From assembly GCF_029953285.1 (NCBI RefSeq), contig NZ_JASAOI010000059.1, forward strand, positions 46,606-110,605: a stretch of 64,000 nt of DNA, written 5' to 3'. The translations under genes were made by a program, and so were the position numbers. The DNA is from Yinghuangia seranimata. Its GTDB lineage: Bacteria; Actinomycetota; Actinomycetes; Streptomycetales; Streptomycetaceae. Each line of letters starts with the position of its first letter. The stretch's first letter is position 1. The notes beneath the pieces are model-generated. The model was not told the origin of the DNA. It searched no databases and saw only the letters and a list, made by a program, of their open reading frames with translations. Positions 1 through 8,253 of the stretch are shown here, piece by piece.

Positions 1-285
1 CGTGCCGCCGGGCGCCACGTCGAACTGCCGGGCCGCCAGGGGGTCTGCCGCCGCTCCGGACGCGCCGACCCCTGGGCGCCCGCCGCCGGCTCGGGGAGAG
101 CCGCCGGAGACGATGCCGCCGACCGCGACCGCCGCACCGACGACGGCCAGGACCGCGCCGACGACCCAGACCCGGGACCACCGCCCCCGCCGCGCCCGTC
201 GTCGGTGCCCGCCGTGCGTGCCCTGCCCGTGCCGCCCGCCGCGCGCCCTGCGCCGTCCGGGTGCCGTTCCGTTCCGGTTGCCCAC
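1..285 (-). CDS. Putative single-pass membrane protein, N-terminal part (cut by window edge)
   Basis: The reverse strand is open from a GTG at 285 to the window edge (95 codons). The product starts MGNRNGTAPGRRRARGG, continues with a very basic Arg/Gly-rich segment, then a hydrophobic helix (VWVVGAVLAVVGAAVAVGG, about residues 37-55) and a Gly/Ala/Pro-rich linker. This is the usual layout of an actinobacterial cytoplasmic basic tail, one membrane anchor and an extracellular domain, but that domain lies outside the window. A weak GAAGGG precedes the GTG. No family can be named. Confidence 0.55.
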   Translation of the reverse strand, partial: MGNRNGTAPGRRRARGGRHGQGTHGGHRRRARRGRWSRVWVVGAVLAVVGAAVAVGGIVSGGSPRAGGGRPGVGASGAAADPLAARQFDVAPGGT

Positions 286-464
286 GCTGTTCCAGCCCTT
301 CGCTGAACCGTCGACCCGGAGCAGGCCGACATACAGGAGACCTGCGAGCCGAAGCGGGATAACACAAGATCGCGCACTCACCTGCCGTCGGGCCCGCGTG
401 ACGTCGGCTGTGCGCGTGACGTCGGCAGGCCGGGTGGCTCGTGCCCGACGGTGGCAGGCGAGCG

Positions 465-575
465 TCACGCGCTGGGGAGCACGAGCGTGACGTCCATGCC
501 GTGCTCCCGCGCGGTGCAGGCGAGTTCGCATCCGACGAACCCGCCGCCGACGATCACCACATGGCGGACCCGCGA
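465..575 (-). pseudogene. Ferredoxin/NAD(P)H-type FAD oxidoreductase fragment
   Basis: About 35 codons read VVIVGGGFVGCELACTAREH followed by GMDVTLV. This is the second Rossmann (NAD(P)H-binding) motif of pyridine-nucleotide reductases such as ferredoxin reductase, in which GGGFIGxExA is followed by an acidic residue and the next strand. The family is about 400 residues long; here nothing homologous precedes the fragment and it stops right after the strand. The flanks show no coding character, so it is a gene relic. Confidence 0.6.
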
Positions 576-772
576 AGTCGGCCGAGCTCGTCGACCCCTG
601 GCCCGCCCCCGGCCGCGGCGACTAGTAGTCGACGCTGGGGTCTGCCCGGTGCGCCGGACGGACGCCTGGGTCCGCGCCACGGGCCGGTCATGGTCGTGAA
701 ATCGCGCGAAATGTCGCAAAGGTCCGCCATGCTGGTCGATCATTGAGGAGTCCCCAGCAGGGAGGGCCTGGC

Positions 773-2197
773 ATGGCAGCGACACCGACGGCCGGCATCG
801 GCATCGATGCGCACCCGACGCCCGACGAGCGAGCCGCGCGCGGTCGCGCCGCGCGCAAGGCGGTGCCGCGCTCGAGCCACGCCGAGTACCAGGCGCCGCG
901 TGACCGGTTCGATCCGGTGGACGTGCTCGAGGAGCAGTCGGCGCGGCGCGTCCAGGAGCTCGTGCCGCTCCGGTACGGCCGGATGACCGAGTCGCCGTTC
1001 CGGTTCTACCGCGGGGCGGCGGCCATCATGGCGGGCGACCTGTCGCATACCCCGCAATCGGGGATCCGCGCCCAACTGTGCGGCGACGCGCACCTGTTGA
1101 ACTTCCGGCTGCTGGGATCGCCGGAACGCCACCTGCTGTTCGACATCAACGACTTCGACGAGACGCTGCCGGGGCCGTGGGAGTGGGACGTCAAGCGGCT
1201 CAGCGCGAGCCTCGTCATCGCCGGCCGCGCCAACGGCTTCGACGACGGCGAGCGCGGCACGATCGTGCGGTCCACGGTGAAGGCGTACCGCGAGTGGATG
1301 GCGCGCTTCGCGGGCATGCCGAACCTGGACGTCTGGTACTCGCAGATCGACCTGGACCGCCTGCAGCAGCTGATGCTGCGCAAACTCGGCAAGCGCGAAC
1401 GCGAGCGCGTCACCAAGGCCGCCGAGAAGGCCCGACGCCGCGACAACCTCCAGGTGTTCGAGAAGCTCACCGAGGTCGTGGACGGCCGCCGCCGCATCGC
1501 CTCCGACCCGCCGCTGCTCGAACCCGTCCGCGAACTGCTCTCCGACCACGACGCCGAGCAGCTCTCGGGCCGCATCACCGAACTGATCGCGCGGTACAGC
1601 CAGAGCATTCCGTCCGACCGGCGTGAACTGCTCGGCCAGTTCCGCGTGGTCGACATGGCCCGCAAGGTCGTCGGCGTAGGCAGCGTGGGGACGCGCTGCT
1701 GGATCGTCCTGCTCCTCGGCCGAGACGACCAGGACCCACTGTTCCTCCAGGCCAAGGAGGCCGACACCTCGGTCCTGGCGCCCTACTGCGGCGCGAGCCA
1801 GTACGACCAGCAGGGCGAACGCGTCGTCGCGGGCCAGCGGATGATGCAGGCCGCGAGCGACATCTTCCTCGGCTTCGAACGCGTGCAGGGCATCGACAAC
1901 CAGCAACGCGACTTCTACGTACGCCAGTTGCGTGACTGGAAGTGGATCGCCACGCCGGAGACCATGGACCCGGGCGAACTGGCCGAGTTCGGCCAGGCCT
2001 GCGGCGCGAACCTCGCCCGCGCACACGCCCGTTCCGGGGACCGCATCGCGATCGCGGCGTACCTCGGCAGCAGCGACTCCTTCGACCGCGCGCTCGCCAC
2101 GTTCGCGGAGAGCTACGCGGACCAGAACGAACGCGACCACCAGGCGCTCCTGGACGCGATCGCGAGCGGGAGGCTGCCGGCGGAGAAGGGCGTCTGA
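773..2197 (+). CDS. DUF2252 family protein
   Basis: 474 residues, full length for the family. Hallmark blocks are visible: RFYRGAAAIMAGDL near residue 77, CGDAHLLNFRLLGSPE near 100, and FDINDFDETLPGPWEWDVKR near 125, resembling the catalytic loop of aminoglycoside-phosphotransferase/kinase-like folds. The biochemical role of DUF2252 is unknown; the kinase-like reading is inference. The ATG at 773 is chosen over the TTG at 743 because GGAGGG lies 6 nt before it. It stands alone as a single-gene unit. Confidence 0.9.
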   Translation: MAATPTAGIGIDAHPTPDERAARGRAARKAVPRSSHAEYQAPRDRFDPVDVLEEQSARRVQELVPLRYGRMTESPFRFYRGAAAIMAGDLSHTPQSGIRAQLCGDAHLLNFRLLGSPERHLLFDINDFDETLPGPWEWDVKRLSASLVIAGRANGFDDGERGTIVRSTVKAYREWMARFAGMPNLDVWYSQIDLDRLQQLMLRKLGKRERERVTKAAEKARRRDNLQVFEKLTEVVDGRRRIASDPPLLEPVRELLSDHDAEQLSGRITELIARYSQSIPSDRRELLGQFRVVDMARKVVGVGSVGTRCWIVLLLGRDDQDPLFLQAKEADTSVLAPYCGASQYDQQGERVVAGQRMMQAASDIFLGFERVQGIDNQQRDFYVRQLRDWKWIATPETMDPGELAEFGQACGANLARAHARSGDRIAIAAYLGSSDSFDRALATFAESYADQNERDHQALLDAIASGRLPAEKGV

Positions 2198-2216
2198 GAG
2201 GGACGATGACGACCGA

Positions 2217-2558
2217 TCAGGAGCTCTCCATCCACGCCAGGTTGACGGCCTGGTCGTAGGCCACCCCCGGTTGGACCGGCCCTTCCGGAGGCAGCGGCGG
2301 GTCGCCCAGTGCGGGCCAGGCCTGCCGGACGTCGACGAGCAGCGTCCGGAACCCGCTGCCGTGGGCGGCGGCGTGCAGGGCATCCAACGCGGCCTGCAGC
2401 GAGTCGGCTTCGGCGGCGGCGCGCAGCGCCGGCGCCGCCATCGCCTTCCGCAGCACGTTCGGCGTGCCTGTGGGCGAGGTGATCGTGGTGCTGGGAATCC
2501 GTTCGTCGTCGAGCACCTGTCGCCACCAGAGCAGCGGATCGCCGAACGCAGCCGGCAT
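2217..2558 (-). CDS. Hypothetical protein downstream of the MATE gene
   Basis: 113 residues, soluble, with two Trp-rich stretches (PLLWWRQVLDDERIP near residue 8 and QAVNLAWMESS at the C-terminus) and an Ala-rich helical centre. I do not recognise a family. The ATG at 2558 has AGGGG 7 nt upstream. It lies 60 nt behind the MATE stop on the same strand and is probably cotranscribed. Because the frame stays open upstream into the MATE stop, a longer ancestral protein is possible. Confidence 0.5.
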   Translation of the reverse strand: MPAAFGDPLLWWRQVLDDERIPSTTITSPTGTPNVLRKAMAAPALRAAAEADSLQAALDALHAAAHGSGFRTLLVDVRQAWPALGDPPLPPEGPVQPGVAYDQAVNLAWMESS

Positions 2559-2618
2559 CGGCAGCCCCTGGATCGCCTCCGCGCTAGACGCCCTCAGGGG
2601 TGAACGGTCCGCCGCGCG

Positions 2619-3977
2619 TCAGCCGGTCGGGGCAGCCGCCCGGGCCAGGGCGCTGCCCTCGTCCGACAGCTTTCGGATGTGCCGTACGGCGATGAGCGGC
2701 ACGCTCACCCCGATGAGGTTGCACCACGCCACGGCCGCGTAGAAGCCTTCCGCGCTGCCGGCGGCGTGTGCCGCGGCAGAGCTGACCGCGACGATCAGGC
2801 CGAAGTAGACGACGTTGAGCGCGATGGCCCGGAAACCGCCGCCGGTCTCCTCCATGACGGTCAGCGAGGTGAGCACGGGGCCCTGGACGGCGAAGGTGAG
2901 CGCCACGGCTCCCAGGTAGCTGCCGGCGGCCGCGGCCACCCCGGCGTCCCCGCTGATCAGCCGCGCCACGGGGTCGTGCACCAACCACACCAGCACCGCG
3001 ATCGCGACATAGGCCATGACGGTGATCTCGATGCCGCCGCGCATCGACGCACGTATGCGCGGCCAATCGCCCTTGCCCCGCTGCTGGTTGATGATGATGG
3101 CGGTGGCTGTGCCCAGGACCGTTCCCGGCAGCAGGACGACGTTCTGCACGGAGGACACGACCGTGAACCCGGCCACGGCGTTCTGCCCGTAGTTCCCGAG
3201 AACGCCGATGACCACGAGGTTGTACGCGGAGATCACGAGGAGCGACATGGCGATCGGTACGCCTATGCGGCGCAGGTCGGCAAGGACTTCGCGCCGCCAG
3301 ACCAGGAGGGCCGGAGGATGCCACAGCTCGGTGCGGCGCATCTGCACCAGGCCCATGGCCAGGCCGGCGAGCCCCGCTGTCGCCTCGGCGACGGGCACCG
3401 CAGCCACCCCGATGTCGGTGCCGAGCCCGAGGCCGGCCACGAGTCCGATCCGTACGCTCGCCGTGCACACGGCCAGGAGCGTGGCATGCCGCACGTACCC
3501 GAAGCCGCGCAGGCTGGACGCGCAGAGCTCGGCGCCGATGACCAGCAGATTGGCTGCGCTGGTCCACCGCAGGAAGGAGACGAACGTGTCCTGTTGCTCG
3601 GCGTCCACATGGATGAGGCCGGTCAGCAGGGGAGCCGCGATCACGAGGAACAGGTAGAGGGCCGCGCCGATGACGAGCCAGACCTTGGCCAGGCTGGCGG
3701 CGTTCGCCATGACATCCCGGGGACGCCCGGCCCCCTTGCTGATCGCGGCGGCGACCTGATGGGAGACCGCGAAGCCCATGGTCACCGCGATGACGACGAG
3801 GCTGACCGGCTGATACAGGGAGCGAATGTAAATGGCGTCGCCCCCCATACGCCCCAGAACGGCGACGATTCCGAGCTGGACGGCGAAATTGAGGGCCTCA
3901 GCCACAAAGAGCGGAACGGCGAGGCCCGATATGGTGCGCCACACGCCCCGTCTTTCTTGCCTGGCCAGGGAAAACAC
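2619..3977 (-). CDS. MATE family efflux transporter
   Basis: 452 residues with about 12 hydrophobic helices in two six-helix halves, matching the multidrug and toxic compound extrusion family (cation-coupled export of drugs or metabolites across the cytoplasmic membrane). The N-terminal half begins with LAVPLFVAEALNFAVQLGIV and carries the first-helix/second-helix pattern of MATE proteins. The GTG start at 3975-3977 follows a strong GGAGG (TACGC spacer). The substrate cannot be inferred: the downstream gene is unrecognised and the upstream gene is a divergent GNAT. Confidence 0.88.
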   Translation of the reverse strand: MFSLARQERRGVWRTISGLAVPLFVAEALNFAVQLGIVAVLGRMGGDAIYIRSLYQPVSLVVIAVTMGFAVSHQVAAAISKGAGRPRDVMANAASLAKVWLVIGAALYLFLVIAAPLLTGLIHVDAEQQDTFVSFLRWTSAANLLVIGAELCASSLRGFGYVRHATLLAVCTASVRIGLVAGLGLGTDIGVAAVPVAEATAGLAGLAMGLVQMRRTELWHPPALLVWRREVLADLRRIGVPIAMSLLVISAYNLVVIGVLGNYGQNAVAGFTVVSSVQNVVLLPGTVLGTATAIIINQQRGKGDWPRIRASMRGGIEITVMAYVAIAVLVWLVHDPVARLISGDAGVAAAAGSYLGAVALTFAVQGPVLTSLTVMEETGGGFRAIALNVVYFGLIVAVSSAAAHAAGSAEGFYAAVAWCNLIGVSVPLIAVRHIRKLSDEGSALARAAAPTG

Positions 3978-4129
3978 GCGTACCTCCGGGAATTCGGCGC
4001 CTGGGCGTGAGCGGGGACAAGGGGTCGCGGGACGCTAGCGACATTCATCGAAGAATGTCCACAGGGGCCTGCCAGAGGGCTTCGGCCCGAACGTCTGCGA
4101 ACGTGATCCGCAGCGGGCATGCTGTCCGG

Positions 4130-4513
4130 GTGACCGATCTGGTTGTCCGCGCCGCAGGCGCTGAGGACTTGCTGGCCGTCTTGGGCGTGCATGCCCGTCG
4201 TGATCCGGGCGGTGACGTGCCGCGGTCCGCCTCCGCGGTCGAACGGCGGACCTGGGACCGGGTGACCCGGTCCGAGGAACTGACCGTCTATCTCGCCGAG
4301 GTCGACGGCGAACCGGTGGGGACGGCGACGCTGATGGTGATGCCGAACGTGACCTATGGCTGTGCGCCGACGGCGTTCGTCGAGGCCGTGGTGGTCGCTG
4401 CGGAGCATCGGCGCCAGGGCATCGCCCGCGCGATGCTTCGGCAGCTCCTCGCGGACGCGCGATCCGCCCGTTCACGGGCGCCCGGTGTCCCGGCCGTCGC
4501 GACTGTGGTCTGA
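4130..4513 (+). CDS. GNAT family N-acetyltransferase, C-terminally truncated
   Basis: 127 residues from GTG 4130 (VTDLVVRAAGAEDLLAVLG). The acetyl-CoA binding motif A is clear: VVVAAEHRRQGIARAMLRQL near residues 85-104 (R/QxxGxG/A type). After LLADARSA the protein runs into SRAPGVPAVATVV and stops, so the last strand-helix segment (motif B, about 25-40 residues in relatives) is missing. It may be inactive. No clear Shine-Dalgarno precedes the GTG. It is divergent from the MATE gene. Confidence 0.6.
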   Translation: MTDLVVRAAGAEDLLAVLGVHARRDPGGDVPRSASAVERRTWDRVTRSEELTVYLAEVDGEPVGTATLMVMPNVTYGCAPTAFVEAVVVAAEHRRQGIARAMLRQLLADARSARSRAPGVPAVATVV

Positions 4514-4522
4514 CGGGACGGA

Positions 4523-5563
4523 TCACTCTGGTGGGGACGGGTTCGCGATGAGCAACCCCGTTCCCAGTGCCGTGAGTTCGTGGACGACGCTGCGGCCGTC
4601 GCGGTGTGTCGCGATGAGGCCCGCCTCGCGCAGCACCGTGGCGTGGACCGATGCGGCGGGCGCACTGACGCCCAGCCGACGGGCGAGCCCGCTGGTGGAC
4701 GCGGGGACGGCCAAGGCGCGGAGCGCGCGGGCGCGACCCGCGCCGATCAGGGTCGCGAGCGTGTCGCGGTCGCGCAGGTGTCCGCCGTCCGTGGCCATCG
4801 CCGAGTACATGAGGACGGGGGCGCCGTGCTGCGCCGACGTGAGATGGACGCTGTCACGTGCGAACGCGAAGGGCATGAGGGTGAGACCGGTTCCCGGCGC
4901 GGTGCCGGGGATCGGGCCGCAGGTGTCCGGGAGCAGGAGTCGGCCGCTTTCCCAACGGACCGAGGGGTGGAGCGTCTCCAGGACCGCACCGGGCCCCGCG
5001 CCCATGAAGACGCGCGAGCGGTGCGACAGGTCGAGGTGGAGCCGCCGCCGTATGTCGGGCCAATCGTCGGCCAGGCACGCGCGGAACAGTGCCTGAGCGG
5101 CCTGCACGAGACGCGGTATCGAGCGCGTCGTGCCGTCACGCAATTCGCCTATGAGGCCTGGCTCCCGGCCATTCGTGCCCCCGTTCCGCGAGACGTCGGC
5201 GGGGCTCGCCGCAGGGGCGCGGTCCGGCACGTCGTACATGGCGAGCGCGGCGGTGATCTCCTCAGCGCTGGCGGCGCGCAGGTAGTCCAGTTCGTCATCG
5301 ATGGTCGGCTCGAAAACGCCCGGATCGGCGGCGGGCATCGGCAGCAGGAACGGCGGGAGGCGGGTCGGATCCGCGTTGATGAGCTCGACCAGCGGCATCG
5401 CCTGCGCCGGGACGTTGCGCCGGGCTGTGCGCCACCAGCGCTGGCGTAGCGGGGACCGTCGGCCGCACGGACTGTTGTGGACCCCGTGCACCAGGTGTCC
5501 GAGTGCCGAGGTCGCGAAGCGGGTGCGTGCCAGGTCGTCCGCGCCGAAGGCCAACGTCTGCAC
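4523..5563 (-). CDS. ArsR-type winged-helix regulator with DUF5937-like N-terminal domain
   Basis: 346 residues from a GTG at 5561-5563, which has GGGGGAG 7 nt upstream; the frame is open far upstream but without usable starts. The N-terminus MQTLAFGADDLARTRFATSA matches the opening of DUF5937 regulators. The C-terminal about 75 residues form an ArsR winged helix (STSGLARRLGVSAPAASVHATVLREAGLI). Such proteins are transcriptional regulators with unknown ligands. It follows the WYL gene on the same strand with a gap of about 140 nt. Confidence 0.82.
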   Translation of the reverse strand: MQTLAFGADDLARTRFATSALGHLVHGVHNSPCGRRSPLRQRWWRTARRNVPAQAMPLVELINADPTRLPPFLLPMPAADPGVFEPTIDDELDYLRAASAEEITAALAMYDVPDRAPAASPADVSRNGGTNGREPGLIGELRDGTTRSIPRLVQAAQALFRACLADDWPDIRRRLHLDLSHRSRVFMGAGPGAVLETLHPSVRWESGRLLLPDTCGPIPGTAPGTGLTLMPFAFARDSVHLTSAQHGAPVLMYSAMATDGGHLRDRDTLATLIGAGRARALRALAVPASTSGLARRLGVSAPAASVHATVLREAGLIATHRDGRSVVHELTALGTGLLIANPSPPE

Positions 5564-5706
5564 CGGATGCTCCCCCGTGATGACGATCGCGGTTGTTCCG
5601 ACGCGACAGTCTGTGCCGGGCGAGGGCTCAGCGGAAGAGGCGGCACGAGGCCCGTCGGACGGTGGCGGGCACGGCCCGAACCGGTGGCGGCCCGACCCAC
5701 CCGCCG

Positions 5707-6696
5707 CTATGTGCCTGCGGCGTTGGCGTAGCGAGCGGCGAGTTGGGCGAAGGCATTGGTCAGTTCCGGTGGGCCGATGACGTGGATGTCGGTGTCGAAG
5801 CGGCCGATGGCGGCGGCGAGGCCGGTCCACGACCAGGAGCCGAGGGTGAGGCGGCTGCGGTCGGGGCCGAGGTCTTCGACGATTCCGTCCTGCGCGAAGG
5901 GGGCCACTGCCTGGGCGGGGAGGTCGAGGACGACCTCGCCGCGGCAGGGCCAGTCGGCGGTGGAGCCGTCGGTTCCGCGGAATCGGCCGGCGAGGAACGC
6001 GCCCAGGTCCCTGCCGGGGAGATCGCGTGGGGTGAAGCGCGGGCCGGTGGGGGTGCGGGGGCGTATGCGGTCCACACGGAAGGTGCGCCAGTCGCCCCGG
6101 TCGAGGTCCCAGGCGACCAGGTACCAGTGGCCGCGCCAGGTGACGAGGTGGTGGGGTTGGGTCCGGCGGGGTTGCCCGGCGGGGTCGACGGCGTCGGCGG
6201 CGTCGGACCCGTAGGCGAAGCGCAGCTCCTCACGGGCGTGGATGACGCGGCTCAACTCCACGAGGAGCTGCGTGCCGACCGGCGGGGTGCCACCGGTGTC
6301 GGGAGGCCGGAGGGCGGTGACCTGCAGCAGGTCGATGCGCCGGCGCAGACGGGACGGCAGGACCTGGCGAATCGTGGACAGGGCCCGTGCGGCGTCCTCA
6401 CCGATCGTGGTGTCGGTGGCCGCGCTCTGCAGGGCGAGCGCCAAGGCGACGGCTTGGCCGTCGTCGAACAGCAGCGGGGGCAGTTGCGAGCCGGCGTCCA
6501 AGCGGTAGCCGCCGGCGGGCCCCTTGAACGCGCGGATCGGGTAGCCCAGTTCCCGAAGACGGTCGATGTCGCGGCGCACCGTACGCGGGGTGACGTCCAG
6601 CCGCTCGGCGAGGTCGTCACCGGACCAGTCGCGAGACGTCTGAAGCAGCGAGAGCAGCGCCAACAGGCGCGAGGACGTCTTCTGCATGCTCGCCAT
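5707..6696 (-). CDS. WYL-domain (YafY-type) transcriptional regulator
   Basis: 329 residues. A DeoR-like winged helix at the N-terminus (SRLLALLSLLQTSRDWSGDDLAERLDVTPRTVRRDIDRLRELGYPI in relatives' position) is followed by a WYL ligand-sensing domain around residues 145-215 (HHLVTWRGHWYLVAWDLDRG, then WRTFRVDRI). The ATG at 6696 follows GGGAG by 4 nt. It is divergent from the VOC gene at 6857, the usual arrangement in which the YafY-type protein controls its neighbour. A GGACA-N5-TGTCC inverted repeat sits 16 nt upstream of its start. Confidence 0.88.
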   Translation of the reverse strand: MASMQKTSSRLLALLSLLQTSRDWSGDDLAERLDVTPRTVRRDIDRLRELGYPIRAFKGPAGGYRLDAGSQLPPLLFDDGQAVALALALQSAATDTTIGEDAARALSTIRQVLPSRLRRRIDLLQVTALRPPDTGGTPPVGTQLLVELSRVIHAREELRFAYGSDAADAVDPAGQPRRTQPHHLVTWRGHWYLVAWDLDRGDWRTFRVDRIRPRTPTGPRFTPRDLPGRDLGAFLAGRFRGTDGSTADWPCRGEVVLDLPAQAVAPFAQDGIVEDLGPDRSRLTLGSWSWTGLAAAIGRFDTDIHVIGPPELTNAFAQLAARYANAAGT

Positions 6697-6711
6697 TCTG
6701 CTCCCAGTACA

Positions 6712-6726
6712 GGACACAACCTGTCC
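6712..6726. promoter_or_regulatory. Inverted repeat GGACA-N5-TGTCC, probable WYL regulator operator
   Basis: The perfect 5-bp arms lie in the divergent WYL-VOC intergenic region, directly upstream of the WYL start. Position and symmetry suggest the operator of the adjacent regulator; binding is inferred. Confidence 0.5.
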
Positions 6727-6856
6727 GCTACCCGTGGAACCGTGGGTCTCACGAACGCCAGAGAGGCCACAGCCCCTGGCCACGAGGTCGCCGCCCGCAG
6801 GGCTTTCGTCGCCGTGTCGCGGCGCGCCTCGCCGAACCGCAGCTGAGGAGAACGCC

Positions 6857-7279
6857 ATGTCTGTCACGACGACCACCCACCTGAACTTCCGGGGCGATGC
6901 CCGCGCGGCGCTGGACCACTACGGGTCCGTCTTCGGCGGACGCGTCACCGCCGTCACGTACAAGGACATGGGCAACGTGCAGAACGCGAACGAGGCGGAC
7001 TGGGTGGTGTGGGGTGAGGTGGTCGGCGACAACGGCTTCCACGTCATGGCCTACGACGTGCCCTCCCAGCTGCCCTGGGGGCAGGGCAGCAACCCGTTCT
7101 TCGTCTCTGTGCGCGGTGACGACGCCGACGAGATCAGCGCACTGTGGCAGAAGCTCGCCGAGGGGTCGACGGTGGTGCAGCCGCTGGAACCGTCGCAGTG
7201 GGCACCGCTGTACGGCATGCTCACCGACCGCTTCGGCGTGACCTGGGTCCTGGACGTGGCAGCCCCGTACAACGGCTGA
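6857..7279 (+). CDS. VOC family protein (glyoxalase / PhnB-like)
   Basis: 140 residues with the beta-alpha-beta-beta-beta layout of vicinal-oxygen-chelate proteins: THLNFRGDARAALDHYGSVFGG opens the first module and GMLTDRFGVTWVLDV closes the second. The ending matches the PhnB/3-demethylubiquinone-like subfamily. GAGGAGAACGCC places the Shine-Dalgarno 6-9 nt before ATG 6857. It is divergent from the WYL regulator, which probably controls it. The substrate is unknown; members include glyoxalases, bleomycin-binding and ring-cleaving proteins. Confidence 0.88.
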   Translation: MSVTTTTHLNFRGDARAALDHYGSVFGGRVTAVTYKDMGNVQNANEADWVVWGEVVGDNGFHVMAYDVPSQLPWGQGSNPFFVSVRGDDADEISALWQKLAEGSTVVQPLEPSQWAPLYGMLTDRFGVTWVLDVAAPYNG

Positions 7280-7310
7280 CCCACACCCGTTCAGGAACGC
7301 ACGCTCGGCC

Positions 7311-7332
7311 GGGGCCGCCGCGCGGCGGCCCC
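7311..7332. terminator. Perfect GC hairpin between convergent VOC and SIP genes
   Basis: A 22-nt perfect self-complement (GGGGCCGCCG-CG-CGGCGGCCCC) lies 32 nt after the VOC stop and about 90 nt after the SIP stop on the other strand. It is probably a shared bidirectional terminator. Confidence 0.6.
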
Positions 7333-7421
7333 GGCGGGCGGGCGGCCCGCGCGGTGGCGAGGCCGGCGAGGAGGCCCAGGGGGCCCAAAGGACGACGAAG
7401 GGCAGCATGACGCCGTTGGGG

Positions 7422-8126
7422 TCACCTCGAGTTCCACAAAATGCGGGCGGGGCGGCGGTCGGCGGTCCAGTAGCCCTTGGCGAAGACGTGGTCGGGCCGG
7501 ACGCCCGCGCCGTGCACGAGTTCGCGGAGCGCCCGCGCCGCGTGGGCCTCGGTGAGGAGGTAGACCTGTTCGAAGCGGCCCTCCCGGAACTCCTCGGCGA
7601 CCGCGGCGAGAAGCCCCTGCGGGTCGCCGGCCGGGGCGCCGTCGCGCTCGAGCCAGCGCACCCGGCCCGCCGCGATCGGGACCCGGTCGGCGGGAGACTC
7701 GGTCTCGACGACGACGGCGGCCTCCTGACCGTCCGGCAGCGCCTCGGTCAGGGCCGCGATCGCCGGCAGGGAGGCTTCGTCGCCGACGAACAGATGGCCG
7801 TCGGCCAGCCGGAGCTGCAGCTTCCCCTTGGGGCCGACGAACTCCACGGGGGAACCCGTTTCGGCGCTCGCCGCCCAGGTGGTGCCCGGCCCGCCGGCGG
7901 CGTGCAGGACCGCGTCGATGTCCCACTCGCCGACCTTCGGGCGGGCCTGCCGGATGGTGTAGTGCCGCTTGACGCGCCTCCCGCGGGCGTCGGCTAGCAG
8001 CACCTCGACGTCCTGGGCCGGCAGGGGAGTGAGGCCTATGAGAGTCGGGCCGCCCAGGGTGAGTCTGACCGTGCGGGGGGTGAGGTGGCGCCGGGCCAGC
8101 ACCGTACAGCGGTGGGTTGTCTTCAT
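7422..8126 (-). CDS. Siderophore-interacting protein (FAD/NADPH ferric-siderophore reductase family)
   Basis: 234 residues. The N-terminal FAD-binding barrel contains the RHYTIR signature (near residue 52) that holds the flavin, and the C-terminal SIP domain ends with a typical KGYWTADRRP motif. Such proteins reduce ferric siderophores in the cytoplasm to release iron. ATG 8126 follows GAGGGAAG. The longer upstream frame is not used. It is divergent from a TetR gene with two operator-like repeats between them. No siderophore synthesis or uptake genes are present here, so the physiological ligand is open. Confidence 0.9.
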   Translation of the reverse strand: MKTTHRCTVLARRHLTPRTVRLTLGGPTLIGLTPLPAQDVEVLLADARGRRVKRHYTIRQARPKVGEWDIDAVLHAAGGPGTTWAASAETGSPVEFVGPKGKLQLRLADGHLFVGDEASLPAIAALTEALPDGQEAAVVVETESPADRVPIAAGRVRWLERDGAPAGDPQGLLAAVAEEFREGRFEQVYLLTEAHAARALRELVHGAGVRPDHVFAKGYWTADRRPARILWNSR

Positions 8127-8186
8127 GGGGCTTCCCTCTGGTGTCCGGGGGCGGCGGGGCATGCCTGTGGCGGCCCGCTTCAATTT

Positions 8187-8203
8187 CGAGGCATCGTGCC
8201 TCG
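8187..8203. promoter_or_regulatory. Palindromic operator 1 (CGAGGCA-TCG-TGCCTCG)
   Basis: Perfect 7+3+7 inverted repeat between SIP and the TetR gene. A second, slightly degenerate copy follows 37 bp away. Paired copies next to a TetR gene are the standard picture of an autoregulatory and target operator. Confidence 0.7.
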
Positions 8204-8223
8204 GAATGAGGCTAGCAGCATTA

Positions 8224-8240
8224 CGAGGCATCGTGTCTTG
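8224..8240. promoter_or_regulatory. Operator 2 (CGAGGCA-TCG-TGTCTTG) over the TetR promoter
   Basis: Same sequence as operator 1 with two changes in the right arm. It abuts GATAAT (8239-8244), a good -10 hexamer that would start transcription right at the ATG of the TetR gene (8254), so bound repressor would block the promoter. Confidence 0.65.
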
Positions 8241-8253
8241 ATAATCTGGCCGC

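Noticed and set aside
2..490. 162-codon forward frame at the left edge
   Set aside because: Arg/Pro/Thr-rich shadow of the reverse-strand membrane protein and of the reductase scrap.
740..2383. Long reverse frame opposite the DUF2252 gene
   Set aside because: Arg/Leu/Val/Asp composition typical of antisense reading in GC-rich DNA; the forward gene has clear motifs.
7422..8126. Siderophore biosynthesis locus
   Set aside because: Only a SIP reductase is present; no synthetase, ABC uptake or iron-box genes are nearby.
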